Counted from the stretch's first letter, positions 44,012-55,860 are shown. The stretch is DNA of 64,000 nucleotides from Dermanyssus gallinae (GCA_003439945.1 QVRM01003901.1:2007501-2071500), one strand, 5' to 3'. Made by a program: numbers and translations. The notes: a model not told the origin generated them from the sequence alone.

Positions 44012-46150
44012 TTAACCGATATATCTACACCCGCGAATTTGTTTTGGCAGGTTCTTCAAAAGAGCGATGGAGAGGAGTGGACTCAGATTGTCCCCCTGAG
44101 CGAATCCTGTTGTTTGCGAGAACGCCGGCAGTTCCGAGACTCCATCGTCAATTGTCACCCGGCTCTCCTGTAGGATATCTCTTATGAGAATACGCATATT
44201 TGAGGAAACGCCGACTTCTGTCAGATCGTTGAGCACTCGGTCACGGGAAGCAGAGTCAAAGGCGGCTTTGAAATCGACAGGGACTGCCCTGGTCGGGGTT
44301 TCTTTGATGTCATCCAGGAGAATCCTGCACGCTGTTTGCGTGAAGCGTCCCTTCCGTTGTTCTTTAGGGATGGCATTCCTGGCCTCCAAAAACTACTAGA
44401 AGGGTCGCATTTCTCCAATGCGATGGAAGAAATTCTAAGGCATTCGTTAAACAATGTTGTCCAACAGGAAGTCCGTATGAGCGAGCTTTTAAGGTGCTCA
44501 ATTAGAACGCCTTCCAGCCCTGATGTTTTGTTGGGGCAGAGCTTTTGGAAAGTCTACAAAACCTCGCTAACCGTGAAGTCTTCCTCGAGCTGGTTACAGT
44601 GTCCTGTTGTTTCCTCGTCCCAGACAGCGGTGAACAGTGGTGATTCGCGGGGGATCGTGTCACTCGGTGTAAACATTTCGGTGAATTGTTCTACGAGGAC
44701 GACAGAGCTAATCGGACAGGAGGACTGCCCACCGCATTTGAGCCATTTGTATGGAGCTCGCTTTGCGTGTGCCAAGAAGATAGCCTCCTGTTTTAGGTAT
44801 TTTTCCAAGGTACTTTTTCGTCTGCTGAGTGTATGCTTTCCGGCAAATAGTTTGGAAAGCAGCAGCAAGCGGTCTAGTCGCTGGTTGCAGCTCTTCGAAC
44901 AGATGGAGGGCCTTCTGTGTCGCTTGAGCAAATATCTTTAGCAAGGCTCACGACTTTCAACGAGTGCGAGACGGCACGGACACTTCACCGCTGGATTGTC
45001 TGGGACCGGCACATCTGTGAGCCAAGCTGTGGACGGCGTAGAAACCTGGGAAATCAAAAGGCACGGTCGCCCACGTCTCCGTCAGAACAAGTATATCGAC
45101 AACATCCAGAGCCGACGGTGCGAGTAGCGCTGCCGTTGCGTCGCTCTCACAATTCCGCTGTGCTATCTTTAGTGCTCTGGTGACGGCTGATAGGTTTCCT
45201 CTGTTTTCTGGGCACGTTGCGTCCGGTAGCGGGTTGCCGTGATGAAGCCGTTAGGGCTTGGCTTAGGAAGTCCTGGATTGTCGGAGATACCCGAGATGAT
45301 ACCACTCTTTCAAGACTGAGCTATCAGCCGTGGAAGTCGAACCGGTGCGGCGTTGGCAGATCGACCTCGGTGTTTCTCGGTGATGGGCACGGCCGCCGAA
45401 TCTGACCTTGTTGGACCTGTTGGACCTGGCATCCTTGACGAGGGGCGCGCGCCCTGGCTCGCGTTGCACTGAAACGTGGCTCTCGATAGCACATTCGGTT
45501 GGTGACGGGTGTCCGATTCGCTTTCTTCAGTTTCCTGAGATTTGCACCTAAGAAACTCTTAATCCGTCTGGTAATGTTATACGCGATCTTTTGGCGACTT
45601 CCCCCTTGCGCAAATAGCGACCGCTCTACACCACTTGTCGCTGCGTGATAGTAACAGGGAGTACGCAGAAGAGAGCTCTGTCTTGCACATCTTTAGTCGC
45701 AAGCATACTGCTGGCCGCTTCACAGTCCTGTCCAAACAGAGGTACGGACAGGACATGGAGTTCAGACCCCGGGCGAGAGACGTGCTCTTTTGCAGCCAAT
45801 GCTTCAAGCGCTGTCACGAACTTATTTTTCTCAAACTCCATTGCTCAAATTGCACTGGATATAGTCTTATCCGATTTCAAACAGGCTGCATGGATAGTTC
45901 GTTTGCATCTTGAACAGCGCAGGTTGAGCCCACCCTTCGCGGTTTCCTGGCATCTTGCACATACCAGACTCAGGCGCGATTCCTTTAGGCGCTGATTGAG
46001 GGCAGGCGGGAAAGCGATCACTTTTGGCCGCCAACATATATGGTGTTCCATTCGTCGCGCTCTGTTGTTCTTGTGGTGCCGCGCCTGACGTTCCTACAGA
46101 TATGTCTGCCGGGCTGTCCTGAGCAATAGGCGGCATCATCTCCATCTACG
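44012..46150 (-). pseudogene. Broken APE-type non-LTR retrotransposon with PHD-like ORF1
   Basis: From 5' (right) to 3' (left): near 45850-46000 the zinc-binding pattern CARCQETAKGGLNLRCSRCK followed by HAAC, a PHD-like finger found in ORF1 of some CR1/L2-group elements; near 45050-45250 an endonuclease start, ALDVVDILVLTETW then FDFPGFYAVHSLA; then RT pieces with DFKAAFDSASR (motif A) and QTTGFAQGDNLSPLL (motif B) in 44012-44389. Most of the endonuclease and the YADD box are gone. Frameshifts are frequent. It is related to the relic at 53232-54430, which shares QTTG.(A/P)QGDNLSPLL. Confidence 0.7.
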
Positions 46151-46490
46151 TTATACGGGTCTCAAAATGACGAAACCACAGCTGCCGCAGCAATCCGCAC
46201 TTACAAGCGGAGCACTAGAAGACTAGATTGCACTGAGATACCGACATTTCTATAGTCCGTGGGGGTGCACGGAGTTACAAGAAGTCAACGGATGTCACGA
46301 TATCCGAGGCCAGGTTCACCGTACTCTTATAACATGTCAACCACACAGAGCCATGACAAAAACACGACCGCACTCTAAGACAGCTGAGAACGCTCTGAAT
46401 ATGCTTCGCATTAACATTTATAAGTGGCATCCTAAGTCGCTAGAGCCCGTGGTCATCCTGAATATCTTGTTCTGGAATCCGGCATATGAT

Positions 46491-46514
46491 GACGTCCTCC
46501 GCCAGGAGGACGTC
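46491..46514. repeat. Perfect 10-bp inverted repeat
   Basis: GACGTCCTCC and GGAGGACGTC flank the 4-nt loop GCCA. It could form a small hairpin. There is no run of T after it, and no function is implied. Confidence 0.85.
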
Positions 46515-47062
46515 TTTTAACCGAATAGCGAGGTTGATTTCAACCGAATAACAAATCCATCCAAAAATGGCCCAAGTGTTTACTTTAGACTGTATAAAGT
46601 GGTCGTCCGTACCACAAGTATTGTTCTCCAGTGTAAAAACCTGACCAAAGAAAATGACCGAACTTGTCATACGGCGCAGAAAACACTTCTTAAAACCGAT
46701 CAGATAATAAACTATATGGATGAAATACAACGGCCCCAAAATTCTGATCATTCGGCGCGATTGCATGTGGTTAGTCGCACTGTCGTAATTTATTGGCAAT
46801 ACAAACTAGCAATTTAAGGAGCCGCTTTTCAAACCTTCATAATACACTTCATGTGCGCACCAACAATATATTCATATAGCGAACATCAGGATAACTCTGT
46901 AAAAATACTAGTGTAGCAGCTTTTATTGCACGACGTATAATGTAATTAGTCTTTATGTAATATGTCAAGTTAAAGCTGCTAACGTCAGTTTACGAATAAG
47001 ATATCAGCATAGCCTCGACGTTTTTTAACAAAACTGCATTTAAAAATACGTACACCTATATA

Positions 47063-47065
<3 letters not shown>
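46515..47065. other. Unassigned sequence
   Basis: A minus-strand frame of 119 codons (46440-46799) has no recognisable motif. Confidence 0.4.

Positions 47066-47100
<35 letters not shown>
47066..47100. repeat. (TA)n microsatellite
   Basis: About 35 bp of TA repeats. Confidence 0.96.
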
Positions 47101-47101
<1 letters not shown>

Positions 47102-47239
47102 CGATATGTGATCAATTGCCCGCGTCGGTAGTTTGTGTGCTAATTCCATGTGTCTAAAAGCGTATGCACACGCGTATTGTCTAGTATCGTTGGCATAAAA
47201 GGAGACAACAGTAAGGCATATGTGACAGTCATTTATTAT

Positions 47240-47760
47240 TGGCGTTGATGTTTTGGCTGGTCGTCGTAAAGCGCCCACTTTAACAAATCTTCATAAACGG
47301 ACCATCATTCAAAAGAAAAGAGACACAAAAGCACACTTCACGCGCACACAGGTGCTGCTACGCGCGCGTAGATGTACATCTCGCCATCTCGGCTGGGGCC
47401 ATGTTTTTGTTGTTTGTTTAGCGTCTCGTGCTCTGCCTGAACTGAACGACACCATCGTTCGCTACGACTGTTTACCTACTTTGCTTAGCCGACATTTGGC
47501 GGCTGGCTTGCTGGCTAGCTGTTTGGACGATTGTATCAACAACATCAGCAATACCAGCTGCAAGCAGCAACAACAACAACCACCATAAGGACAACAGTGA
47601 TAAGACCACCTCCACTCCCAGTAACACCGACAAGAACTGCTCGTTCAACCGTAGATCTGGCCCGAACGTTCGATGTAACACCGCTCGCCGTCGCCCCGGC
47701 TTGCCTTCATGCAGCGCAGACGCTTTATAGTGACCGCACCTACCTCCGATCGCAGTAGAT
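47240..47760. repeat. Short CAA/CAG-containing, CpG-rich island
   Basis: CAACAACATCAGCAATACC, then CAGCAACAACAACAACC near 47535-47582, within sequence richer in CpG than its flanks. It resembles the other trinucleotide islands. A host 5' region is possible but unproven. Confidence 0.4.
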
Positions 47761-47884
47761 AAAATTTAAACAGTGCACACGATATTATGAGCCTCGACCA
47801 AACTCACCCATCGCGCGCATCCACAATAGTACTGTCTTTCATCGCAAACACGTACAATACATGCATTCATGTATATATGTTTAC

Positions 47885-47885
<1 letters not shown>

Positions 47886-47936
<51 letters not shown>
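47886..47936. repeat. (TA)n microsatellite at the 3' boundary of a mariner
   Basis: About 50 bp of TA repeats. The mariner-type sequence starts right after the last TA. Confidence 0.95.
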
Positions 47937-47938
<2 letters not shown>

Positions 47939-49160
47939 GTAGTTCCACAAGTTTTTAAAATGAAAACCAAGAATTTTCCAAATCTTGTTTTTAATTTTTT
48001 CTTATTTGATATACTCCTCGAGAAGCTCAATACACTTTTCCCACCGAGATTTCAGAGCATTTATACCTCTTAAGTAAAATTCTGCGTCTTTAGACTGAAA
48101 ATAGGCATTGACAGCAGTTGTAACCTCTTCATTGCTGGAAAAACGCTTTCCACCGAGACGATTCTTCAAATGTCTGAGGAGGAAATAATCAGAGGGAGCC
48201 AGGTCTGGAGAATAGGAAGGTTGTTCAATAAGTTCGAACCTCAGTTGGGCCAGTTTTGCCGTTGCTTGCCGCGACTTGTGCGCGGGAGCATTGTCCTGGT
48301 AAAACAGGACAACCTTCTTCTGCAAAGCGAGCCGTTTCACGATGAGTTCTTGCTTCAGGCAGTCCAACAGTCTTGCATAATATTCTCCCGTGATCGTTTT
48401 ACCGCTCTCAAGGTAGTCGACCAGAATTATTCCACGTTGGTCCCAAAAAACCGTAGCCATCATCTTTCCGGCCGATGCCGTTGTCCGCACCCTCTTCGGA
48501 GGTCCTTCACCAGGTGCACACGATTGGCGAGATGCTTCTTGGGTCTCGGAAGTGTAGTGATGGACCCAGCTTTCATCGACGCTCTCGAATCTGCGCCAAA
48601 AATCCGACGGATTTTTTGACACCTTGGCCAAATTTCGCTGTGAAGCGGAAACACGCGCGTCTGTTTGGCCTTGGTTGAGCAAATGCGGCACTCATTTTGC
48701 TCTGAGCTTTTTCATCTTCAAGTTTTCGTGCAGGATGAAATGCACTCTACCCAAACTGATCCCCAAGGCCTCCGCTATCTCCCTAATGTTCACTCGCTTA
48801 TCTGCGGCAACGATTTTCCGCACTTTTTCCACGTTTTCCTCATCAGTTGCCGTTTTTGGGCGTCCTGAACGTAGTTCATCCTCGGTGCTCCTGCGACCCC
48901 TTTTTAACTCATTAATCCAGTTGGAAACAGTGGCAAAATATGGCGCAGAGTCACCGTACACCTCGTCTAACTCAGTTTTCACTTGGGTCGCATTCCAACT
49001 TTTGAAATAAAAACGCTTGATAACCACTCGAAACTATTTTTTTCTCAATTTTTCGAAATCACGCCGATACGTTGCACGGAAAAAGCGATCAAACGAAATC
49101 GCAACGGCCAATCACCATAATATTTGACTGCTAGCATTCGAAAAGTTGCCGTTTCCAATA
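47937..49160 (-). mobile_element. Mariner element, nearly intact
   Basis: The element is read on the minus strand. One end is sharply set at the (TA)n (CAGGTAGTTCCACAAG follows TA on the plus strand). The other end is not clear: CATTCGAAAAGTTGCCG near 49135 is only a weak inverted match, so the right limit is a guess. Mariners duplicate TA on insertion, so a TA microsatellite is a natural target. Confidence 0.65.
48002..49027 (-). pseudogene. Mariner transposase with one premature stop and a lost ATG
   Basis: One continuous 341-codon frame, close to the usual 345. The N-terminal half (49027-48692) has two HTH regions, ending IREIAEALGISLGRVHFIL and LKMKKLRAK. Codon 112 is TGA at a position where the family has Trp (WVPHLL), so TGG to TGA is the single interrupting change. 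After it, VDESWVHHY gives D151, FYQDNAPAHK gives D245, and YSPDLAPSDY gives D280, with 34 residues between the last two: an intact DD34D triad. The frame begins with GTG right after a TAG stop, so the original ATG seems lost too. The style is mellifera/irritans-like. Confidence 0.9.
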
Positions 49161-49197
49161 GCGGTGAAAGCGCGAAAAATTCGAATTCTGAAAAGCA

Positions 49198-49215
49198 TGT
49201 ATATATATATATATA
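49198..49215. repeat. Short (TA)n, left flank of the foldback element
   Basis: About 17 bp of TA just before CAGGGTTATTG. Confidence 0.85.
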
Positions 49216-50317
49216 CAGGGTTATTGATATATGTACTTATTTCGCGGTTTGATAGAACTCGGCAAAAAATATTTTTTTCTAGTGGAAGGAGGGGGCGGAA
49301 TCGTCTTGTTTAGGAGAGAGAGTCATATTTATAAAAATAAGTTATTCTGCTTTTTCTCTCCTACATAGTTGTGCAAAATCTACGTTTGCGGGAGGACCAG
49401 TCAACGCATGACGAAACCGATTATACCGGTGTGTTCGGCGGAAAATTCGGCACAATGGCACCTCACTAGCTTGCGTAGCGAAAAGCGAATAACCAGATTA
49501 AGGGAAGTCATAGAAAGTCGATATCTTACGTTAACACTTTTACGTGAAAAATTGTGAATTTTTTCCATTATGACCAAAAACGCACGTCCAAACAACCACT
49601 CTCGCGCAATAGAAAATTTAATGGCGACAACTTTCGTACCAAAGTGATGATGTTGCGTTACGTAGTTGCCAAGTAACTAAGCTTTTTCGATAGTCATATT
49701 TGTTATGTTTTACGTGCCAGCTTTCACGTTCAGAACCTTAAAATTTTGGCAAGATGTTTCCGCCCCCTCCTTTCATTAGGAAAAATTAATCCCTTACCAA
49801 ACCTCAAAATATGTACCTAACGTTCTCATACACCTTATGCAAATATGCATGCCTTCGCTTTCGATATGGCTGTCGAAAAAGCTTAGTTACTTGACAACTA
49901 CGCAACGCAGCACCATCACTTTGGTGCTATCGCATGAGGGTGGTCTTTCGGACGTACATTTTTGGTTGTAATGGATTTTTTAACGATTTTTCACGAACAG
50001 GCGTTAACGTAAGACATAACAACACTTCGACTTTTTTTATGATTTTCCTTGATATGGCTAATATTCGCTTTTCGCTACGCAAGCTAGTTTTCGGCCGGTA
50101 TAATCGGTTCCTTCATGCATTACCTGGTTCCCCCGCAAACTTAGATTTCGCACAACTATGTAAGAGAAAAAAGGCAGAATCACTACTTTTATAAATTTCA
50201 CTCTCTCTCCTAAACAAGACGTTTCCGCCCTCTCCTTCCATTGGGAAAACTTATTTTCTTGCCAAGTTCTACCAAACCTTATAATAAGTATAATACATAT
50301 TGATATGAATGACCCTG
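49216..50317. mobile_element. 1.1-kb foldback element (MITE-like) with long inverted arms
   Basis: The left end CAGGGTTATTGATATATG and the reverse complement of the right end CAGGGTCATTCATATCAATATG match. The match continues inward for about 480 bp, for example TCTTGTTTAGGAGAGAGAGT, CATAGTTGTGC, CTAGCTTGCGTAGCGAAAAG and CAAGTAACTAAGCTTTTTCG on both arms. A third copy of the terminal motif (ACCAAACC, CTCCTTTCATTAGGAAAA) lies near 49755-49830. TA repeats flank both ends. There is no transposase frame, so movement would depend on another transposase. The TA context suggests a Tc1/mariner-type enzyme. I do not recognise the family. Confidence 0.88.
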
Positions 50318-50344
50318 TTATATATATATATATATATATATATA
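50318..50344. repeat. (TA)n, right flank of the foldback element
   Basis: About 26 bp of TA repeats after ACCCTGT. Confidence 0.93.
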
Positions 50345-50839
50345 AACGGGCGTCATTGTTAATGCCACGGTAGTGTTGGACTCACAAATCTACTACAACC
50401 GCCTCCTGTCGGGAGTATCTGCAATACTGACCTTTTGCCTTACCTAGCCACCTTAACTTGCCATTAAGGCTGGTCGACTTGTAAGATTGCAACGCTGTGC
50501 GGTTGTTATTTTTGCTTCCGAGACAAATTTGACCAATCGTCTTACCATAGATCAAGACTTATGGAATATATATAGTCCCCAAATTCCTAATGAATAAATG
50601 CAGGTAACAATAATTAAAAAAAAACGATATATACGTACTTATTTGTTGTTGTACCCTTAGACACGCACACATTGAAACTAAATTAAGTCTGGTCGAGTTT
50701 AGTTTGCCAGGAAGAAAGGCACGGAAATTGCGCTATTTCGTTGCACATCGATAAAGAACCGGCTCACATCGTTGCATGTGCATAAGCCAGTTGATTCTAA
50801 GACTCTAAAAAATATATATATTTATATATAGCAGTAAAA
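50345..50839. other. Unassigned sequence
   Basis: No recognisable feature. Confidence 0.4.
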
Positions 50840-51135
50840 GTAACGGCGGTGGCTTAGGCGGCTAACGCACCGTTCGAAACGGGGCCTTGTCATGGCTACC
50901 ATGGTTGGCAAAGCATCGCAAGTTTGAGCCCCGGCCTTGCTGGTTGTATTTGTTGGACGTGGTTGTTATCGCCCTGCTGCTACATACCTCTGCTGGAGAA
51001 AGCCTACACATAAATCCAGTAACGAGAACGCGATGACGATAGATGCATTTAAACGATATCGTGCCACAGGCAACGCAGCCCATTGCATGCGTCTAAAATG
51101 TGGTTGTCAGAGCGTAAAAATATATATATATATAC
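50840..51135 (+). repeat. Candidate tRNA-derived SINE
   Basis: TGGCTTAGGCGG at 50850-50861 fits a pol III A box (TRGYNNARNNG). AGTTTGAGCCC at 50921-50931 fits a B box (GGTTCGANNCC) in 9 of 11 positions. The unit would end at the AAAAATATATATATATAT tract at 51116-51135. The box spacing is longer than in a plain tRNA. A second candidate with the same GTGGCTTAG start is at 60400. Confidence 0.4.
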
Positions 51136-52178
51136 AACTCCCGACCTCGCAATATGCTCAGTGTAATTTTCTCCGAATTCCACCTTACAGAATTACGAGG
51201 ATTTTTTCCAAGAACTCCAAGAGCTCAGCATGTGCACCCGCGGTCACCGGAAGACAATTGTAGGGGCTTAAATGCGGCCTACAGTCTTTGGGGAAGAACC
51301 TCCTTATGAAGCAAATGAGAGATCCTCCTAGAATGGGCAACTCGGACAGATCTACAACCCATGAACACACTTGGGTACACGTTTGATAAAAGCACACACA
51401 GATTACGGCCAGAGTTAACGGTTGCAATAGAAAGAACGGACTGCAGGATACACGAGGAGCAAGAAACCCTATCCGACTATCTCGACGGAACCTTCTTTGC
51501 CACATTAATTTACTCCCAGCACTTTTTCTTTACACAACGGAAACTACTTCTCAGGCTAGATTACACAAGCCAACAGAAAACGTGCAAAAAAAAGCCTTAT
51601 CTCACTGAATGCTCGCCAGTGGAATTTCTGGACTACTAAAGAAGGTCTGCCGATAGTCTAGCTCCCTTCAACATCATAAGATAGCCAATCCCTATGCTAT
51701 ATTGCCGAAAAGTGAACGACCTGCCACCGCATACAATGAGTATGCTGCACGCGCCTGAAAGCAAGGTCTACAAGAGAAGTACAGACAAGCACCAAGGATA
51801 GGGAGTTAAGAATAAAGCGAATAAGAATAGCAAAGCAGACCGACTATCTGCGCTCTTCCCGCAAAATTCCGGCCTCAGCCGGTGCACCTTCAAAATATTT
51901 AAGAGATCAGTTTCCAGCCAATCTTAATCCAGTAGGTCAGAGTCGTTGTCGAAGGCATACGAAAACAAAAAGCACTAGATCGCAAATGTGGTTTTCTCGA
52001 AAACAATACGCATACTTTTACAGAACCACCAGCAGAAAGCATAAGCATGAAAAAAATATCGAGTAGTCCAAACCTCCGGTCACTTCCCATAATCATCAAC
52101 TAGTTTATTGAGAAATACCTAATATAACATCAAATCATGCTTCTACATAAGCAGGCTACACAGGCGAGCATTTGTCAG

Positions 52179-52179
<1 letters not shown>
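51136..52179. other. Unassigned sequence
   Basis: Short frames without motifs. It may be old retroelement debris, but I cannot support that. Confidence 0.35.

Positions 52180-52244
<65 letters not shown>
52180..52244. repeat. (TA)n microsatellite
   Basis: About 64 bp of TA repeats. Confidence 0.97.
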
Positions 52245-52248
<4 letters not shown>

Positions 52249-52609
52249 ATAAAACAGCCAATTTAAAAAATACTCAAAGTATCTCGGTGGGACTCAAATG
52301 CTGCATAAACAGCAAGCGTACCCTATCCGATTTGACTGAGCTGTCCTTTGTGAGAGTCAGGTGCCAAAGCAGTGCCGCAAGTTATCTTATCGATGTCAGA
52401 TATGTACATAACGAGGCAGGTCTAGAGCTCTTACCACTAATCAATGGTCAATGAAGAACTTTGGTTCAGCTCCCTCGGCGTCTGACTTTTTGGTTTTCGC
52501 GTGTCACCACTTGTCGTATATAGGGCGAAACACGGATTCAATTTGATATTAAACATTTCTATTTAAAAAAGTTGGCCGCTGCGCAAATCAAATGATAGTT
52601 GGATAAAGT

Positions 52610-53060
52610 GTAGAGTGACTGTATCACTGAATTCAGCCCGGACCTCCAGTCGGGGTCACTCCTCTAGAAATCGTTGCGAACATTCATCGAATTGTCATGG
52701 ATACTTGCCAAATGAAGATGCGTGAGACAACTGGGACCGTCGTAGGTGGGGTGCATAATACATTGCACCATGTACAAGAAGCGCCGAACGGTTATTTTGG
52801 AATTCCTAGAAAATTGTCTCCATTCACTATTTAGGTATGGTCGAGCAGTGATCCTTAAGGGCATCTTATTCTACAATTCTGAGCCGTCTGCACGAAGAGC
52901 TGCAAACGAAAAGGCCGATATTGGTTTGCAAAGAAGGCATTTTTCATCCGATAAAGAGGTCATAGTCGCTGAAGGCTTCGAGAGTTAATATATTTCCGAG
53001 GGGATTAACGAGTAGGATCACAGCTCCAAGAAGAAAACGTCAAGAAATAAAATTTAGGGC
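52610..53060 (+). pseudogene. Mariner relic with most of the catalytic core deleted
   Basis: VTPLEIVANIHRIVMDTCQ then MKMRETTGTVVGGVHNTLHH near 52655-52775 matches the linker and second HTH of mariner. LQRRHFSSDKEVIVAEGFES near 52925-52985 matches the C-terminal GKRFSSNEEV block. The DDE motifs between are missing. Confidence 0.65.
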
Positions 53061-53151
53061 CTATAAAAAGAAGGTGAGTTTATGCCGTTTTTCTGCTCAT
53101 AATTGCCGATCTAACTTTTCGTTGTATTTTGACGTTGTATGTTGATTGGGG

Positions 53152-53182
<31 letters not shown>

Positions 53183-53184
53183 TA
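53152..53184. repeat. (TA)n microsatellite
   Basis: About 30 bp of TA repeats with one CA break. Confidence 0.93.
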
Positions 53185-53231
53185 GCACGTGCGATATCAA
53201 CAAATAATGGGAATTGTTTTTGCTGTTGTTG

Positions 53232-54430
53232 TTATTGATGTGCTTGTTTGCTTGCTCGAAACGTTTCCAGAGCGACTGTCTGCGGCAAATTAAAGCGGTA
53301 TACGAGTTCATCAATAAATGATACTGAACCCGCCAGCATGTACATTAATCTGTTGCGCGAATGTGACGGAAGGCCAAGTACTCGTTTCAAGAAGGCTGGC
53401 TTCACCCTATCCAACTGCCATAACTGCGAAGTGCTAAGATGTTTCCATGTCACTTGAATTCCGTAAGCAGCTACGGATGCCACTTTGAGCGTAAATAATG
53501 TCATGGCCGTCCGGACGGATGGGTTGGGTTTCTGATACCCGCTGCCGCGATAAGCGCTTTTCTACAACGCTCAGTTACATGCTGTGAAAAATTTGTACCT
53601 CGAGACGAGAAAATTACCCCGAGATAGCAAAAGGTCTCTACAAGCTGCACTTGCTCACCGTGAAATCGCAGTTTATCTGCGCGGGCTCGTTGCCCGCCAC
53701 GCCGAAACCTAACAGCCTTGGTTTTTGACACGTTTACTATGAGGCCATTCTGCGAGAAATATTCATCCAGTGTGCAAAGAGCAGCCTGCAGGTCAGTACG
53801 GATTCTGCTGAGTATTACCAGATCATCTGCGTAGAGCAGGGTCATGACCGTTGAGTGCCGCTCTTTCATGATGCGTGGCAGATCACCGAGTAACGTTATA
53901 AATAGCAATGGGCTGAGATTGTCGCCTTGCGGATACCCAGTCGTCTGATCAAACGTGTTATGCTCGCACACACCATCATCGAGGATAATTTGGTTAGCCC
54001 TCAGAAGTGCGCAGAGTAGAGTGAGCATTCGCGGTCCGACTCCGGTGCCGAAGGTGTTCATTCCTTACAAGATCTGGCCTGAATGTCTTGTTACTTCGCA
54101 TACGAGCGAGGGCCACATTGACTTCGTCTAGACTAAACGGTTCATCAAGAGCCTCAGAGAAAAATCTCTCGGGAGTTTCGAGCTCGCACGAAATAGGAAT
54201 CTCGAGAGGTACCGTATCCGCGTGAGTGAAAGCTGCTTGAAAGTGGCCCAAGAGTTTTTCAGATGGGATTGGACAGCGCGTAAAGTTGTGAGGCTGTCGT
54301 ATAATAAGGTGGGGTTCTTGTTGTGCTTTTAGAATGAGGAGGCGTTCTTCATGGTCGGCAAATGACCGCCTCTTGAGGTCTTGAAGCTTCCGATAATGCT
54401 GTCGTGTGATTGTTCTTTTTATCAGAGTAT
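53232..54430 (-). pseudogene. Broken APE-type reverse transcriptase
   Basis: Minus-strand pieces: 54251-53994 with SLDEVNVALARMRSNKTF (fingers); 54061-53501 with QTTGYPQGDNLSPLLF (motif B), LLYADDLVIL (YADD) and VSKTKAVRFRRGGQ; 53504-53232 with VAAYGIQVTWKHLSTSQLWQ and LKRVLGLPSHSRNRLMYMLA. The last piece aligns with MYGLDRIWEHL...MKRVLCLSMRARSRF of the element at 17530-20985, so both are one group. Motif A is lost and there are at least two frameshifts. Endonuclease was not seen. Confidence 0.8.
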
Positions 54431-54769
54431 GTTAATGAAACATTTGTTGTATGAAAAAATGTAGAGTAGCATTTTGGGATTTTATACCACGCACCATTAT
54501 ACAATGAATGCATACTTCTATTATGCGACTAGACCCAGGGTTTTTTTGCAACAGCTGTAGGCATATCTATGATAGTACCGTACTATACATCTGTGAGAAA
54601 TGATTTTCATATATTTTTATATATCAAAATTATACATAGGTATCGATAACGCTATCTATTTTCAACGTATCGTTTGCACGTAGGCGCCTGTGTCTCATAA
54701 AAGGCTGACTTATGAAGAATACGATGTGGTGGTACTGGGTGGTAGAAAGTAATGGGCGGTGTGATATGA
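54431..54769. other. Unassigned sequence
   Basis: No recognisable feature. Confidence 0.4.
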
Positions 54770-55860
54770 TTACAGAGAGTGACGTCATTCCATAGTCGTA
54801 ATGTGGTCGTAGAAGCTGAAGTTGTTCTTGTTGCTGTAGTTGGGAAAGCCGTGGTGGTGGCGGCGGCGGTACCCGTTGTTGCTGCTGCGTGTGGGGACCA
54901 AGCGCCTGGTTATCCTGGTACGGGAAGAGGGACATCGCCTGACCGCCATGTCGCTGTTTCTTGTCGCTGCTAGGTGCGTTGCTGTCGTTGGTGTTGCTGG
55001 CTCTTATTGCTGTTGTTGGTGTTGCTGGCTCTTATTGCTGTTGTTGGTGTTGCTGGCTCTTGTTGCTGTTGTTGTTGTTATTGTTATTGTCGTTGTTTGG
55101 CATTGGCGGTCTTTACTACAAATGCTGCTGCTGCTGCGTTATCATCATGATTTGCCATCTTATTCGTTTGCCCTGCTGGCTCGGCCGTTCGGCCTGCCGC
55201 CATCGTTGACGTGATGACGGCGTCACCACGCGGCCGCCGCCGCCACGGGCGCCACGACCGTGCTCTTCATCATCGTCCTTCGTCACTGCGGCCACCAGGC
55301 TCCACACACCAGCCGGCTGCGCTACACGAACTGCATCTTGCTTGTAGCGACTCGGCTGAAATAACGGTTAGCTACAACGGCGGCGCGCATCGTAGTCAGT
55401 CCGTCCGTCCGTCAGTCAGTGAGCCCAGCCTATAGTCAGTCAGCCAGTAACCTGCTGTTGTCAGCCTGTCGCTTGTCGAATTTGCCTTTGCCTCTCCCTG
55501 ACGTTCCTCACTCTCTCTCTCTCTCTTCCTTCCTCCCTTCCTCCGTACATTGTCGTTGTCTACCGCTCCGTGGCTCACATTATCTATCCACTTTGTGTAC
55601 TTTACAAGCACAACAACAACAACAAGAACAACAGTGCTACAGCACAACAATAACCGGCAAGCAAACGAGTGAGTGAGTGACCAGTTAGTTTCTTTGTGCC
55701 CCGCTTCTCGCCCCTCCGCCCCACCTCTACCTTCACGCTGCCGTCCACCACCCCTCTCCCGCTGTCGATGTCGTTGTTAATGTTGTTGTCGTTGTTGTTG
55801 TTGTTGTGGTGTAATCGACGGAAGACATCATCCATTGTAACGCTTGAAACAGAGGAGACA
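54770..55860. repeat. Trinucleotide- and CpG-rich island with initiator-like motifs
   Basis: GTT/GCT tracts at 54960-55135 include three near-repeats of TTGGTGTTGCTGGCTCTTATT. They are followed by a CpG-rich part at 55195-55400 with TGACGTGATGACGGCGTCA (CRE-like half-sites) and a run of CCGCCGCCGCC, a TCAGT cluster, a pyrimidine-rich CTCT tract near 55505-55545, and CAA and GTT runs. The mixture resembles an arthropod promoter/5' UTR more than a transposon. The direction is not fixed by sequence alone. Confidence 0.55.
55396..55440 (+). promoter_or_regulatory. Cluster of TCAGT initiator-like motifs
   Basis: TCAGT occurs at 55396, 55412, 55416 and 55436 within CCGTCCGTCC-rich sequence. TCAGT is the arthropod core initiator. 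No TATA box stands 30 bp upstream. The cluster may simply be a short tandem GTCA/GTCC repeat. Confidence 0.3.

Noticed and set aside
46440..46799. 119-codon minus-strand frame as a gene
   Set aside because: No motif, no signal peptide, and average composition for random A+T-rich sequence.
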